The notes under the pieces: model-generated
What the model saw: only the letters and a program-made list of their open reading frames with translations
What the model was told of the DNA's origin: nothing
The model's database searches: none
Shown here: piece after piece, positions 1 to 5,824 of the stretch
Layout: each line of letters starts with the position of its first letter
Numbering within the stretch: the first letter of the stretch is position 1
Assembly: GCA_958446945.1 (NCBI GenBank)
Contig: CAUCYJ010000154.1
Span: 1-6,168 of the forward strand
Origin: UBA9414 sp958446945
Lineage (GTDB): Bacteria; Bacillota; Clostridia; Lachnospirales; Lachnospiraceae
Reading direction: 5' to 3'
Length of the DNA: 6,168 nucleotides
Program-made: the position numbers and the translations under genes

Positions 1-1
1 G

Positions 2-499
2 AAAATCTTCCCGTATATCCAGAAGAATCTGGACGATATCATCACTATCGAGGATGATGAACTGATCGTTGCTTTCCTTGATATGGTTGAGAACCATAAG
101 ATGATCGTAGAGAATTCCGGTCTTCTGACAGTGGCAGCGCTTCGTCATCTGGATGTGAAGGGAAAGAAGATTGTTTCCATCTTAAGCGGTGGAAATATGG
201 ATGTTATTACCATGTCTTCTGTTGTTCAGCATGGTCTGATCCAGAGAGACAGAATCTTCACAGTATCTGTGCTCATTCCGGATAAGCCGGGTGAACTGGT
301 ACGTGTGGCAAGCGTGATCGCCAGGGCTCAGGGTAATGTTATCAAGCTGGATCATAACCAGTTTGTAAGCACGAACAGAAATGCGGCAGTGGAACTTAAG
401 ATCACACTGGAGGCTTTTGGCACAGATCATAAGAATGAGATTGTTAAAGCTCTCGAAGATGCAGGATGCAGACCAAAGGTGATCCGTCCAAGTCTGTGA
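2..499 (+). CDS. ilvA: Threonine ammonia-lyase, C-terminal part (5' end outside window)
   Basis: This is the 3' part of a PLP-dependent threonine dehydratase, which deaminates L-threonine to 2-oxobutanoate, the first step towards isoleucine (or threonine breakdown in the TdcB-like form). The frame is open from base 2, so the ORF continues upstream of its first visible ATG at 83. The end of the catalytic domain is visible, with the SGGN motif (185-196) whose serine is known in this family to contact the PLP ring nitrogen. From about 251 follows one ACT domain, starting RIFTVSVLIPDKPGEL and ending KVIRPSL, which in this family binds an allosteric effector. A single C-terminal ACT domain fits the short form of about 400 residues rather than the long E. 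coli IlvA. About half of the bases are G/C (30 of 60 at 241-300), richer than everything downstream. An intrinsic terminator follows 43 bp after the stop, so this gene ends its transcription unit. Family call is firm; biosynthetic versus catabolic role is not decided. Confidence 0.93.
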   Translation, partial: KIFPYIQKNLDDIITIEDDELIVAFLDMVENHKMIVENSGLLTVAALRHLDVKGKKIVSILSGGNMDVITMSSVVQHGLIQRDRIFTVSVLIPDKPGELVRVASVIARAQGNVIKLDHNQFVSTNRNAAVELKITLEAFGTDHKNEIVKALEDAGCRPKVIRPSL

Positions 500-542
500 T
501 TGTCTCAGAGCAGCATCTGCCATGTAAATAAATGAAATGGGG

Positions 543-580
543 AGTCCTGGTGTTCAGTATATGGATGCCGGGGCTTTTTT
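543..580 (+). terminator. Rho-independent terminator of the ilvA-type gene
   Basis: AGTCCTGG (543-550) pairs with CCGGGGCT (568-575) in an 8-bp stem with two G-U pairs and a 17-nt loop. A run of six T (575-580) follows directly. It lies 43 bp after the ilvA stop codon and separates that gene from the accessory genes downstream. Confidence 0.82.
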
Positions 581-701
581 GCCGAGATTTTTAAGAAGCG
601 TATCGGAAAAAATAAATTTGTGCTGTCAAGAGAAAATGCTTGATATTAATTTTGAAAGAATGCCGTAAATACGCGCTTTTCCGGGCATATCGGCAGGAGT
701 C

Positions 702-720
702 TGTGACAATCTTGTGACAA
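702..720 (+). repeat. Tandem TGTGACAA direct repeat
   Basis: The octamer TGTGACAA occurs at 702-709 and again at 713-720, separated by TCT. The copies are 11 bp apart, about one helical turn, as would suit a regulator binding side by side on one DNA face. It is about 105 bp upstream of the MNT start and 60-80 bp upstream of the candidate -10. No known operator is recognised, and chance occurrence is possible. Confidence 0.4.
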
Positions 721-781
721 ATGCGGGAAAAATATGGATTTACAGTGTGAGAAAGCAGTAGAAAAGATATGGTGGTTCGGT

Positions 782-787
782 TATAAT
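782..787 (+). promoter_or_regulatory. Candidate -10 box for the MNT/HEPN operon
   Basis: TATAAT matches the sigma-A consensus exactly and lies 38 bp before the MNT start codon. The position expected for a -35 box (about 759-764, TAGAAA) matches poorly and there is no TG extension. The call rests on the hexamer and its location only. Confidence 0.35.
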
Positions 788-811
788 AAAGAAAAAAGTA
801 TCGAAGCAGGA

Positions 812-817
812 AAGGAG
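812..817 (+). promoter_or_regulatory. Ribosome binding site of the MNT gene
   Basis: AAGGAG lies 8 nt before the ATG at 826. It is a near-perfect Shine-Dalgarno sequence and supports that start. Confidence 0.8.
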
Positions 818-825
818 AAAACATT

Positions 826-1167
826 ATGCCGGTAACAATAAAAATATTGTTGGATCAGTATACCGAAATATTACGGAAGATATATGGAAGTCATTTAAAG
901 ACAGTAATTTTATATGGATCCTATGCAAGGGGAGATTATAAGGCAGATTCTGATATAGATATAATGATTCTCCTGGACTTGTCAGACATAGATATTAAAC
1001 AGTATCGCCATGAATTGTCAGGAGAAACTTTTGATTTCAATATGGATCATGACCTTGATATTAAACCGATAGCAAAAAGCCAACAACATTTCCAGAACTG
1101 GGTTGATGTATACCCATTTTATGCGAATGTAAAGAAAGAAGGGGTGAAACTGTTTGAGGCAGCCTAA
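826..1167 (+). CDS. Minimal nucleotidyltransferase (MNT), probable antitoxin of a HEPN/MNT pair
   Basis: This 113-residue cytoplasmic protein belongs to the minimal nucleotidyltransferases of the pol-beta superfamily. The active-site signature is intact: GSYARG (31-36), then SDIDIMI (42-48) with metal-binding Asp43 and Asp45, and a likely third acidic residue, Asp78, in LDIKPI. The length is typical for stand-alone MNTs. In studied MntA/HepT-type pairs the MNT neutralises the HEPN RNase by attaching AMP groups to it; that role is inferred here from the family and from the overlapping HEPN gene downstream. The start has a strong ribosome binding site (812-817). The 3' end overlaps the HEPN gene by 14 nt, implying a shared transcript and translational coupling. 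A 7-bp inverted repeat lies within codons 3-9. Family call is firm; the antitoxin role is likely but not shown. Confidence 0.88.
   Translation: MPVTIKILLDQYTEILRKIYGSHLKTVILYGSYARGDYKADSDIDIMILLDLSDIDIKQYRHELSGETFDFNMDHDLDIKPIAKSQQHFQNWVDVYPFYANVKKEGVKLFEAA
834..851 (+). repeat. Short inverted repeat inside the 5' end of the MNT gene
   Basis: AACAATA (834-840) and TATTGTT (845-851) are perfect 7-bp inverted arms around AAAA. The repeat starts 8 nt after the start of the gene. It could be an operator or an mRNA hairpin affecting initiation, but it is AT-rich and could be incidental. Confidence 0.35.
1139..1145 (+). promoter_or_regulatory. Ribosome binding site that sets the HEPN gene's TTG start
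   Basis: AAGGGGT lies inside the 3' end of the MNT gene, 8 nt before the TTG at 1154. No ATG occurs in the HEPN frame before its conserved helices, and the later in-frame TTG codons (1190, 1196) have no well-placed Shine-Dalgarno. The TTG at 1154 is therefore preferred. Confidence 0.6.
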
Positions 1168-1627
1168 TGAAAAGGGAACGCAGAAATATTTGGCATTGTA
1201 TCGTATTGAAACCTCTAAAAGTGACATCAAAGCAGCTGAAATCCTTTTGGCAGCTAAAGAATTCCGTGGAGCAAATAACCGGGCATATTATGGGATTTAC
1301 CATGCAATATCAGCTGTGCATGCGCTGGATGGCAATGCGTATAAAAGACATAAAGATGCTCTGGCGAATTTCAATAAGAATTATGTAAAACCGGAGATTT
1401 TTCCGAGAAAGCTTGGAAAGAAAATTGTTGAATCAGAAGAAATCCGTCATGCCAGTGATTATGATGATTTCTATATAGCGACAAGAGAAGAGGCTGAGGA
1501 ACAGATCCAGACAGCAAAAGAGTTGGTATCACGTGTAGAAGAATATGTACAGGCAAGATGGAAGAAAGAGTCTGAAAAGACTGTTCGAAATGCGGAATAC
1601 CTAGTACAGAATCGCATTAATTATTAA
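1154..1627 (+). CDS. HEPN-domain protein, probable RNase toxin paired with MNT
   Basis: This 157-residue, largely helical protein fits the HEPN domain family. The diagnostic helix is NNRAYYGIYHAISAVHAL (41-58), the NRAYYxxxHA pattern of the MNT-associated HEPN branch. R43 and H50 are spaced as R-x6-H, compatible with the catalytic R-x4-6-H motif of HEPN RNases. A second conserved-looking patch is EEIRHASDYDDFY (95-107). The expected role is an RNA-cleaving toxin held in check by the overlapping MNT gene; this is inferred from family and context. The start is TTG with ribosome binding site 1139-1145. Oddity: HEPN proteins of this type usually end near the helix finishing EEYVQARW (about residue 136), but this one runs on for about 20 residues (KKESEKTVRNAEYLVQNRINY region), just before an abrupt drop in GC. 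The tail may have been acquired at a recombination junction. Confidence 0.8.
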   Translation: MRQPNEKGTQKYLALYRIETSKSDIKAAEILLAAKEFRGANNRAYYGIYHAISAVHALDGNAYKRHKDALANFNKNYVKPEIFPRKLGKKIVESEEIRHASDYDDFYIATREEAEEQIQTAKELVSRVEEYVQARWKKESEKTVRNAEYLVQNRINY

Positions 1628-1638
1628 GTAATATCCCT

Positions 1639-3309
1639 ATGGAAATTTTTCAAAATATATGGCATAATCAAAAGAAAAATCAAGGAGATCATTCAGAAGA
1701 AATTCTGCCTAAGTATAAAGAAAATGGACTTACTAAAACAGAGATTGTAGAAGGAATGGTATTAGAATTGGCAACAATTCAGCAGGCAGATAATCTCTCT
1801 GTTTCTGTAAATCAAAAAGAAGTAGAAGAAAGATATGATGAATTAGTTGAATTAGAAGAGCCCGTTTTTCACCAAAAAGCAATTAAACAATATGGAACGG
1901 AAGAGAAACTAAAACAAGCATTATATTATAAATTGGTTTATAATGCGATAAATGATAAAATAGATGAATTGTTTTTAGAGAACTATTCTATTAGAGAAGA
2001 ACTACTTCAAGTAAGAGCTAGCGATTATGTTTCACAGTATACTGCTGCTGATTTTGAAGAAAATGATATGGATAAAGAAATTTTTTCAGATGAAGTAGTA
2101 CAAAACTATTATGATTCTTGTTTGGATAGATTACAGGAGTTATATTTCAAAGTTTGGAAGTACAGAATAGCAAATGAAAGTAGCATATCATATAATAACT
2201 ATAGTGGCAATGATTTATTAAAAAAGCAGGAGTTTGATATTACTGCTAATAAATTAAACTTTAAAGGAAAAAAATATGAATTAGAAATGTTTTCATTTGA
2301 TGAAGTCCAAGAAAGATTTGGCGATTATTTTTATTTGTCAAATTCTATTATTAATAATTATGATAATATAGAGTGTAAGGGGATACATATTCCGGAAAAG
2401 GATGTTAGAGGTCTTTACATGACATTAGGTGCTGACTCACCTATAACATTTAAATTAATAGTTTCGCCAGTTCTTGCACTATACAACAATTTTCAAAAAA
2501 ACGGAATACGGACAGGTATAGAAAATGGATTAAATAAAGTAGAGTTTATTCAAACAGATATGGGAATTTACTATTCTATAATTGCTGATATGGAGTATGA
2601 TAAATTGGAGAAATTATTAACTGATTCTATTACTTATTCAGATAAAGATAAGAATTTAAAAAGAGAAAATAATATAAATATTGTGACTGACTTGGAAGAA
2701 TATGTTCAGGAAGTTGAATTAACCGATGGGCATATATTTTTCAACTCTTGCTTGGCATTAGAAAGTGACATAGCTTATTATGACCCGAATATAGCACATT
2801 TAGAAAAATGGAATACAGAACAGGTTACTGCATATCTCGGAAATACTTTTGTTCCGTCATATATTCCAAAGGATCTTAAGACTTGTCAGGAATCCTATAC
2901 TGGTACTTTTATGTCAGAATATCTAAATAATACAATGTGGTGGACTGTAGCGTATGATAATGATATAATTATTTATGATAACTTTGGAGTGTTCTATAGT
3001 GATTCTTTTACTGATGAATATAATCCTTTAAGACGTAAATTGCTGATTGAAGTGTCAAAAGATGAACTGCCGGTAGCAGATGTATTATATTCATTTGATA
3101 AAGTAGAAGTTTCTAAAGTGAAAAAAAATGAACTAACTGTAGGAGTATACAAAGCACCATATTATGATGGGGATTCAAAACCAGCAGGATATATAAATCA
3201 ATATATTGCGGAATTTATTATTGATAATGTAGGATATCGCATTATAAGTGAAAATTTGTCACAAGAGGAATTTATTAAAGTTTTAATATCTATGCCTGTA
3301 TTTGAATAA
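1639..3309 (+). CDS. AT-rich SurA-like/DUF4367-like protein, probably 5'-truncated
   Basis: A 556-codon ORF without a confident family. Residues about 31-115 read like the SurA/PrsA N-terminal chaperone domain: a helix LTKTEIVEGMVLELATIQQA, then VSVNQKEVEERYDEL, then KQYGTEEKLKQALYYKLVYN. Residues about 395-552 resemble DUF4367-type extracytoplasmic domains: AYLGNTFVPSYIPKDL, and a final strand-helix unit AEFIIDNVGYRIISENLSQEEFIKVL. A similar unit at about 300-332 (VEFIQTDMGIYYSII then EYDKLEKLLTDSI) suggests an internal duplication. Relatives of such domains normally carry a signal peptide or membrane anchor. Here there is none, no hydrophobic segment is visible, and the frame is closed by a stop at 1618-1620. 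No Shine-Dalgarno precedes the ATG at 1639, only 11 bp after the HEPN stop. Composition is strikingly AT-rich (11 G/C of 60 at 1921-1980). It is most likely the remnant of a larger exported protein gene; a functional cytoplasmic protein remains possible. Confidence 0.55.
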   Translation: MEIFQNIWHNQKKNQGDHSEEILPKYKENGLTKTEIVEGMVLELATIQQADNLSVSVNQKEVEERYDELVELEEPVFHQKAIKQYGTEEKLKQALYYKLVYNAINDKIDELFLENYSIREELLQVRASDYVSQYTAADFEENDMDKEIFSDEVVQNYYDSCLDRLQELYFKVWKYRIANESSISYNNYSGNDLLKKQEFDITANKLNFKGKKYELEMFSFDEVQERFGDYFYLSNSIINNYDNIECKGIHIPEKDVRGLYMTLGADSPITFKLIVSPVLALYNNFQKNGIRTGIENGLNKVEFIQTDMGIYYSIIADMEYDKLEKLLTDSITYSDKDKNLKRENNINIVTDLEEYVQEVELTDGHIFFNSCLALESDIAYYDPNIAHLEKWNTEQVTAYLGNTFVPSYIPKDLKTCQESYTGTFMSEYLNNTMWWTVAYDNDIIIYDNFGVFYSDSFTDEYNPLRRKLLIEVSKDELPVADVLYSFDKVEVSKVKKNELTVGVYKAPYYDGDSKPAGYINQYIAEFIIDNVGYRIISENLSQEEFIKVLISMPVFE

Positions 3310-3333
3310 TACACTTTTTGGAAATTATTAAAC

Positions 3334-3385
3334 AGTCTTGTAATATTGATAACGGAAAAGTCAATGTTGCAAGACTTTGTTTATT
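3334..3385 (+). terminator. Long hairpin, probable terminator after the 556-codon ORF
   Basis: Arms 3334-3349 (starting AGTCTTG) and 3361-3376 (ending CAAGACT) pair over 16 bp with two G-U pairs and no mismatch, around an 11-nt loop. The following TTTGTTTATT is T-rich but not a clean T run. It lies 25 bp after the ORF stop and before the next promoter, as expected for a terminator. The stem is longer than usual and largely AT, so another role (RNA processing, repeat-element end) is possible. Confidence 0.65.
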
Positions 3386-3411
3386 GTAATTAGGTGATGA
3401 TTGTGTGTAAA

Positions 3412-3439
3412 TATGTAAAGAAGAATTTCATTTTACATA
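3412..3439. promoter_or_regulatory. Inverted repeat over the -35 region, candidate operator
   Basis: TATGTAAA (3412-3419) and TTTACATA (3432-3439) are perfect 8-bp inverted arms with a 12-nt spacer. They flank the -35 position of the promoter at 3449, where a dimeric repressor would block RNA polymerase. No known operator is recognised. Confidence 0.5.
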
Positions 3440-3454
3440 CAACAATGTTATAAT
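3426..3454 (+). promoter_or_regulatory. Extended -10 promoter of the three-gene cassette
   Basis: TGTTATAAT (3446-3454) combines a perfect TATAAT with an upstream TG, the extended -10 form. The -35 at 17-bp spacing (3426-3431, TTTCAT) is weak, which an extended -10 can offset. Transcription would begin near 3461, about 30 bp before the 201-aa gene. Confidence 0.65.
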
Positions 3455-3476
3455 ATCGGATGAAGGAAATAACAGC

Positions 3477-3483
3477 AAAGGAG
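3477..3483 (+). promoter_or_regulatory. Ribosome binding site of the 201-aa gene
   Basis: AAAGGAG lies 7 nt before the ATG at 3491. This spacing favours 3491 over the second in-frame ATG at 3497. Confidence 0.8.
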
Positions 3484-3490
3484 AACTGGC

Positions 3491-4096
3491 ATGAATATGT
3501 ACAAAGAAATAGATCAGGAAACTATGGAACTACTTTTAGATGCATTGCTCAAACGCACCCTGGAAGGTAAACAGATATGGGAAAATCTGTATTATAATCC
3601 TATTGGCTTTGTACAGCAGGATGCCTATGAAGATAAGGGCGCATATATATCGCAAATGTTTGAGACAACGACATCTTTTAATGGCATTGAATATGAATTA
3701 GAGCTTTGTGAAGCAATAGATCTTCCGTCTTGTAAAGGAAATATTTTCGGAAGCATTAGCTACGAAGCGGAAGAAGAAATAAACAAATATGATTTTTCTT
3801 TATCATTTGATTCAGAGCACTACGATGACGCTGATGCAGCAGAACTGAAGAATATTTATAAAGATTCAGTAATTGTGCAGTTAGCAGATGCGATTGTTGG
3901 TGTGTTTGAAGATTCGGAAGCGATAGCGGATGGTTTCTCTTATGCAAGGTATTTCAGTCAAAAAGAAATTAATTCAAAATGGAAAAAAGATTCCCTTGTA
4001 AAACTTGGTGAGAAGCTAATGAAAGAGAAAGCAATGCAGGATTTCCATAAAATCGTTCTGGATACAGATTACCGGAGCAGCTTATTGAGAAAGTAA
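3491..4096 (+). CDS. Acidic protein of unknown function, first gene of the cassette
   Basis: I do not recognise a family for this 201-residue protein. It looks soluble and cytoplasmic: no signal peptide or membrane segment. It begins with an amphipathic helix (about 6-32, DQETMELLLDALLKRTLEGK), then an aromatic stretch ending WENLYYNPIGF. A probable beta-rich part follows (about 53-107, including FNGIEYELEL and YDFSLSFDSE), then an acidic helical region (DDADAAELKNIY). The C-terminus is basic and helical (KWKKDSLVKLGEKLMKEKAM), so charge is unevenly distributed. The start has a strong ribosome binding site, and the gene directly follows the promoter and candidate operator. Only 23 bp separate it from the sigma/alpha-CTD gene, so the two are almost certainly co-transcribed. 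It could be a partner or inhibitor of one of the downstream proteins, but nothing in the sequence proves this. Confidence 0.8.
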   Translation: MNMYKEIDQETMELLLDALLKRTLEGKQIWENLYYNPIGFVQQDAYEDKGAYISQMFETTTSFNGIEYELELCEAIDLPSCKGNIFGSISYEAEEEINKYDFSLSFDSEHYDDADAAELKNIYKDSVIVQLADAIVGVFEDSEAIADGFSYARYFSQKEINSKWKKDSLVKLGEKLMKEKAMQDFHKIVLDTDYRSSLLRK

Positions 4097-4119
4097 TAGA
4101 TTTATATGGAGAACAATGC

Positions 4120-4713
4120 ATGAGAAATATTAAAGACAGTACATTTCCGGAAAATATTTTGGAAGAGATCGGAATTAACAAAGTAAGCGAGAAGAAAATA
4201 GATTATTCCCGACTAACAGATGACCAGGTAAATGGATTGCTGTATGCCATATCACAGATGAAGCGCAGGGACAGTATAATTTTATTGTGCCGTTATGAAG
4301 ACAAAATGACTTATAAAGAAATTGGGGAACGTTTTTCCATAACGAGTGAACGTGTCCTACAGCTTGTTGCAAAAGGACTGAGAAAGCTGAGACATCCGGT
4401 TAGATATTGCTACATAATATGGGGATATGAGACATACACCCAAATGTTATCTGAGAGGAGAATGCAGCTTGCGGCATTAAAACGGGAAGAAATAGAAAAA
4501 TCCGGCAGTGATATTCTTCAAACCGATGTATCAGTTTTACAGTTGACGATAAGGACATGGAATATACTTAATCGCAATGGAATACATACACTAGGTGAAT
4601 TGATAAGCATATTGGCGGAGGATAAAGAGGGACTTGGTATAAGGATTGGGAGAAACAGTCTGTCAGAGGTAGTATGTAAACTGGAAGAATTAGGATTACT
4701 TAGTGACTGTTAG
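4120..4713 (+). CDS. Sigma region-4-like HTH joined to an RNA polymerase alpha-CTD-like domain
   Basis: This 197-residue protein joins two transcription-machinery modules. Residues about 40-93 form a sigma-70 region-4-like HTH: LLYAISQMKRRDSIILLCRY, then MTYKEIGERFSITSERVLQL and KGLRKLRHP, as in factors that recognise a -35 box. Residues about 104-130 look like a charged helical linker. Residues about 136-194 match the alpha-subunit C-terminal domain: SVLQLTIRTWNILNRNGI, then IGRNSLSEVVCKLEELGLL. By eye, E. coli alpha R265, N268, G296, S299 and E302 correspond to R145, N148, G177, S180 and E183, while K298 is replaced by N179, so DNA binding by this domain is plausible. Sigma region 2 is absent, so it cannot be a complete sigma factor. 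The ATG has GGAG at 4108-4111, 8 nt upstream. It lies between the unknown gene and the helicase gene (25-bp gap) and may regulate the cassette or another promoter. Confidence 0.85.
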   Translation: MRNIKDSTFPENILEEIGINKVSEKKIDYSRLTDDQVNGLLYAISQMKRRDSIILLCRYEDKMTYKEIGERFSITSERVLQLVAKGLRKLRHPVRYCYIIWGYETYTQMLSERRMQLAALKREEIEKSGSDILQTDVSVLQLTIRTWNILNRNGIHTLGELISILAEDKEGLGIRIGRNSLSEVVCKLEELGLLSDC

Positions 4714-4726
4714 TGAAAAAAGCATT

Positions 4727-4731
4727 GGAGG
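4727..4731 (+). promoter_or_regulatory. Ribosome binding site that sets the helicase TTG start
   Basis: GGAGG lies 7 nt before the in-frame TTG at 4739. The longer alternative, a GTG at 4703, overlaps the preceding gene and has only a weak AGGA upstream. The TTG is preferred. Confidence 0.65.
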
Positions 4732-4738
4732 ATACGGA

Positions 4739-5824
4739 TTGCTGAACGAAAACTGGTTATTTGGAATTACGAATACAGAGAGCAAGAAGCATAGGGCTGA
4801 TTGTTTCCGGGAAATAGGAGAGCGTACGTTTTCCTTTTTCCTGGATACAGCGGTGGAACAGGGATTTGAGGATCGTGAAGGGCAATGGACAATGTCCTGT
4901 GAAATCGTGGATGCTATGCAAAAGAAAAAGCATATTGCAATTGAAGCAGGGGTGGGAATCGGTAAATCATTTGCCTATATCGTTCCTCTGCTTTTTTATC
5001 ATCAGAAATACCATTGTCCTATTTTAATTGCAACGTCTACGATAGCTTTACAGGATCAGTTGGCTTCAGATATCAAAATTATTGAGGACATGATTGACTA
5101 TCATCCTACGGTAACGATTGCTAAAGGTCAGACACATTTTCTGTGTAAGAAGAGATTTGATGAATTTTTTCTGGATAAGAAAACCAGGCAGAAATATTCA
5201 GAAATTTATGAAGATGTTGAAAGAGATGGCCACGAGAGGTCCGACTGGAATGCAGACATATCGGATTTTTTATGGAATCAGATGAATGTGAAAGAATATA
5301 ATCCGATGTATTGCAGACAGAGATGCAGCTACCGGGGACAATGCTATTATCATAATTTGCGGCAGCGTCTTCCGATTGAATATGGGATTATACTCTGCAA
5401 CCAGGATCTCCTTGCTGTGAATATGCGAAAACGGCTGACGGATTCCAAAGAACTGTTCCCACATCAGTTTGAATTTGTTGTTATTGATGAAGCACATAAT
5501 CTGGAAAGCAGGGTACGTTCTTCATACACCCAGGATATGAATTATAGAAAAATGTTTCAAGAGGCGGATGCAGCCAGACAGATTAACCGCAGTATAGGGG
5601 AACCATTAGATAATAAGCTGCGGGAATATCACAAACTGCTCAATGAAGTTTTTACAGCTTTGCAGGAACAAATCCGGAAACAGGATGCATATGCGGAAAA
5701 AGAAGGAAGAGAAATTGAACGATATTCCGTAGAACCAAAGAAACTTCGTGCATTGGAGAAGTTCTGCGGATGTATACATGATATCAATTTTTATATATCT
5801 ATGGATTTTGGTCTTGATGATTAG
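4739..5824 (+). CDS. dinG: DinG/XPD-family Fe-S helicase, N-terminal part, interrupted by a frameshift
   Basis: This is the first part of a superfamily 2 Fe-S DNA helicase of the DinG/Rad3/XPD type, an ATP-dependent 5'-3' enzyme that unwinds structured DNA, R-loops and forks. Counting from the TTG, visible motifs are: Q-motif-like REGQW (46-50), Walker A EAGVGIGKS (69-77), motif Ia ATSTIALQDQL (98-108), four cysteines C136, C192, C196 and C202 spaced as for the 4Fe-4S cluster, and DEAH box VVIDEAHNL (247-255). All residues needed for ATP binding and the cluster appear present. The frame ends at TAG 5822-5824 after DFGLDD, well before motifs III-VI, so this product alone could not be a helicase. 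The rest continues in another frame from 5817. Numbering from the alternative GTG start (4703) would add 12 residues. It is the third gene of the cassette. Either the gene is inactivated or a one-base sequence error is present. Confidence 0.85.
   Translation: MLNENWLFGITNTESKKHRADCFREIGERTFSFFLDTAVEQGFEDREGQWTMSCEIVDAMQKKKHIAIEAGVGIGKSFAYIVPLLFYHQKYHCPILIATSTIALQDQLASDIKIIEDMIDYHPTVTIAKGQTHFLCKKRFDEFFLDKKTRQKYSEIYEDVERDGHERSDWNADISDFLWNQMNVKEYNPMYCRQRCSYRGQCYYHNLRQRLPIEYGIILCNQDLLAVNMRKRLTDSKELFPHQFEFVVIDEAHNLESRVRSSYTQDMNYRKMFQEADAARQINRSIGEPLDNKLREYHKLLNEVFTALQEQIRKQDAYAEKEGREIERYSVEPKKLRALEKFCGCIHDINFYISMDFGLDD

Larger units (their letters stand above)
581..811. other. Intergenic region upstream of the MNT/HEPN operon
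   Basis: This is the rest of the roughly 325-bp gap between the ilvA-type gene and the MNT gene. No coding ORF is supported: the 77-codon minus-strand ORF here (591-824) lacks a convincing ribosome binding site and resembles no known protein. It holds a tandem pair of TGTGACAA octamers (702-709 and 713-720), a short inverted repeat TGCCG/CGGCA (661-665 and 691-695), and a TATAAT hexamer at 782. The promoter of the next operon should lie here. Confidence 0.6.

Noticed and set aside
182..523. 113-codon minus-strand ORF opposite ilvA
   Set aside because: It is an antisense shadow of a clearly conserved coding region on the + strand.
661..695. TGCCG/CGGCA inverted repeat as an operator or terminator
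   Set aside because: Arms are only 5 bp with a 25-nt spacer and no T run, so chance is a sufficient explanation.
591..824. 77-codon minus-strand ORF in the intergenic region
   Set aside because: Its product is an unpatterned string rich in F, Y, S and R, it resembles no known protein, and it covers the expected promoter region of the MNT gene.
1167..1388. 73-codon + strand ORF starting at an ATG that overlaps the MNT stop (TAATGA)
   Set aside because: The stop-start overlap looks like coupling, but the HEPN motifs are in a different frame that stays open to 1627; this frame has no ribosome binding site and no recognisable protein.
1682..1687. AAGGAG inside the 556-codon ORF as a ribosome binding site for a later start
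   Set aside because: No ATG, GTG or TTG in the correct frame lies within a usable distance downstream.
4703..4738. GTG at 4703 as the helicase start
   Set aside because: It lies inside the preceding gene with a weak AGGA, whereas TTG at 4739 has GGAGG at ideal spacing.
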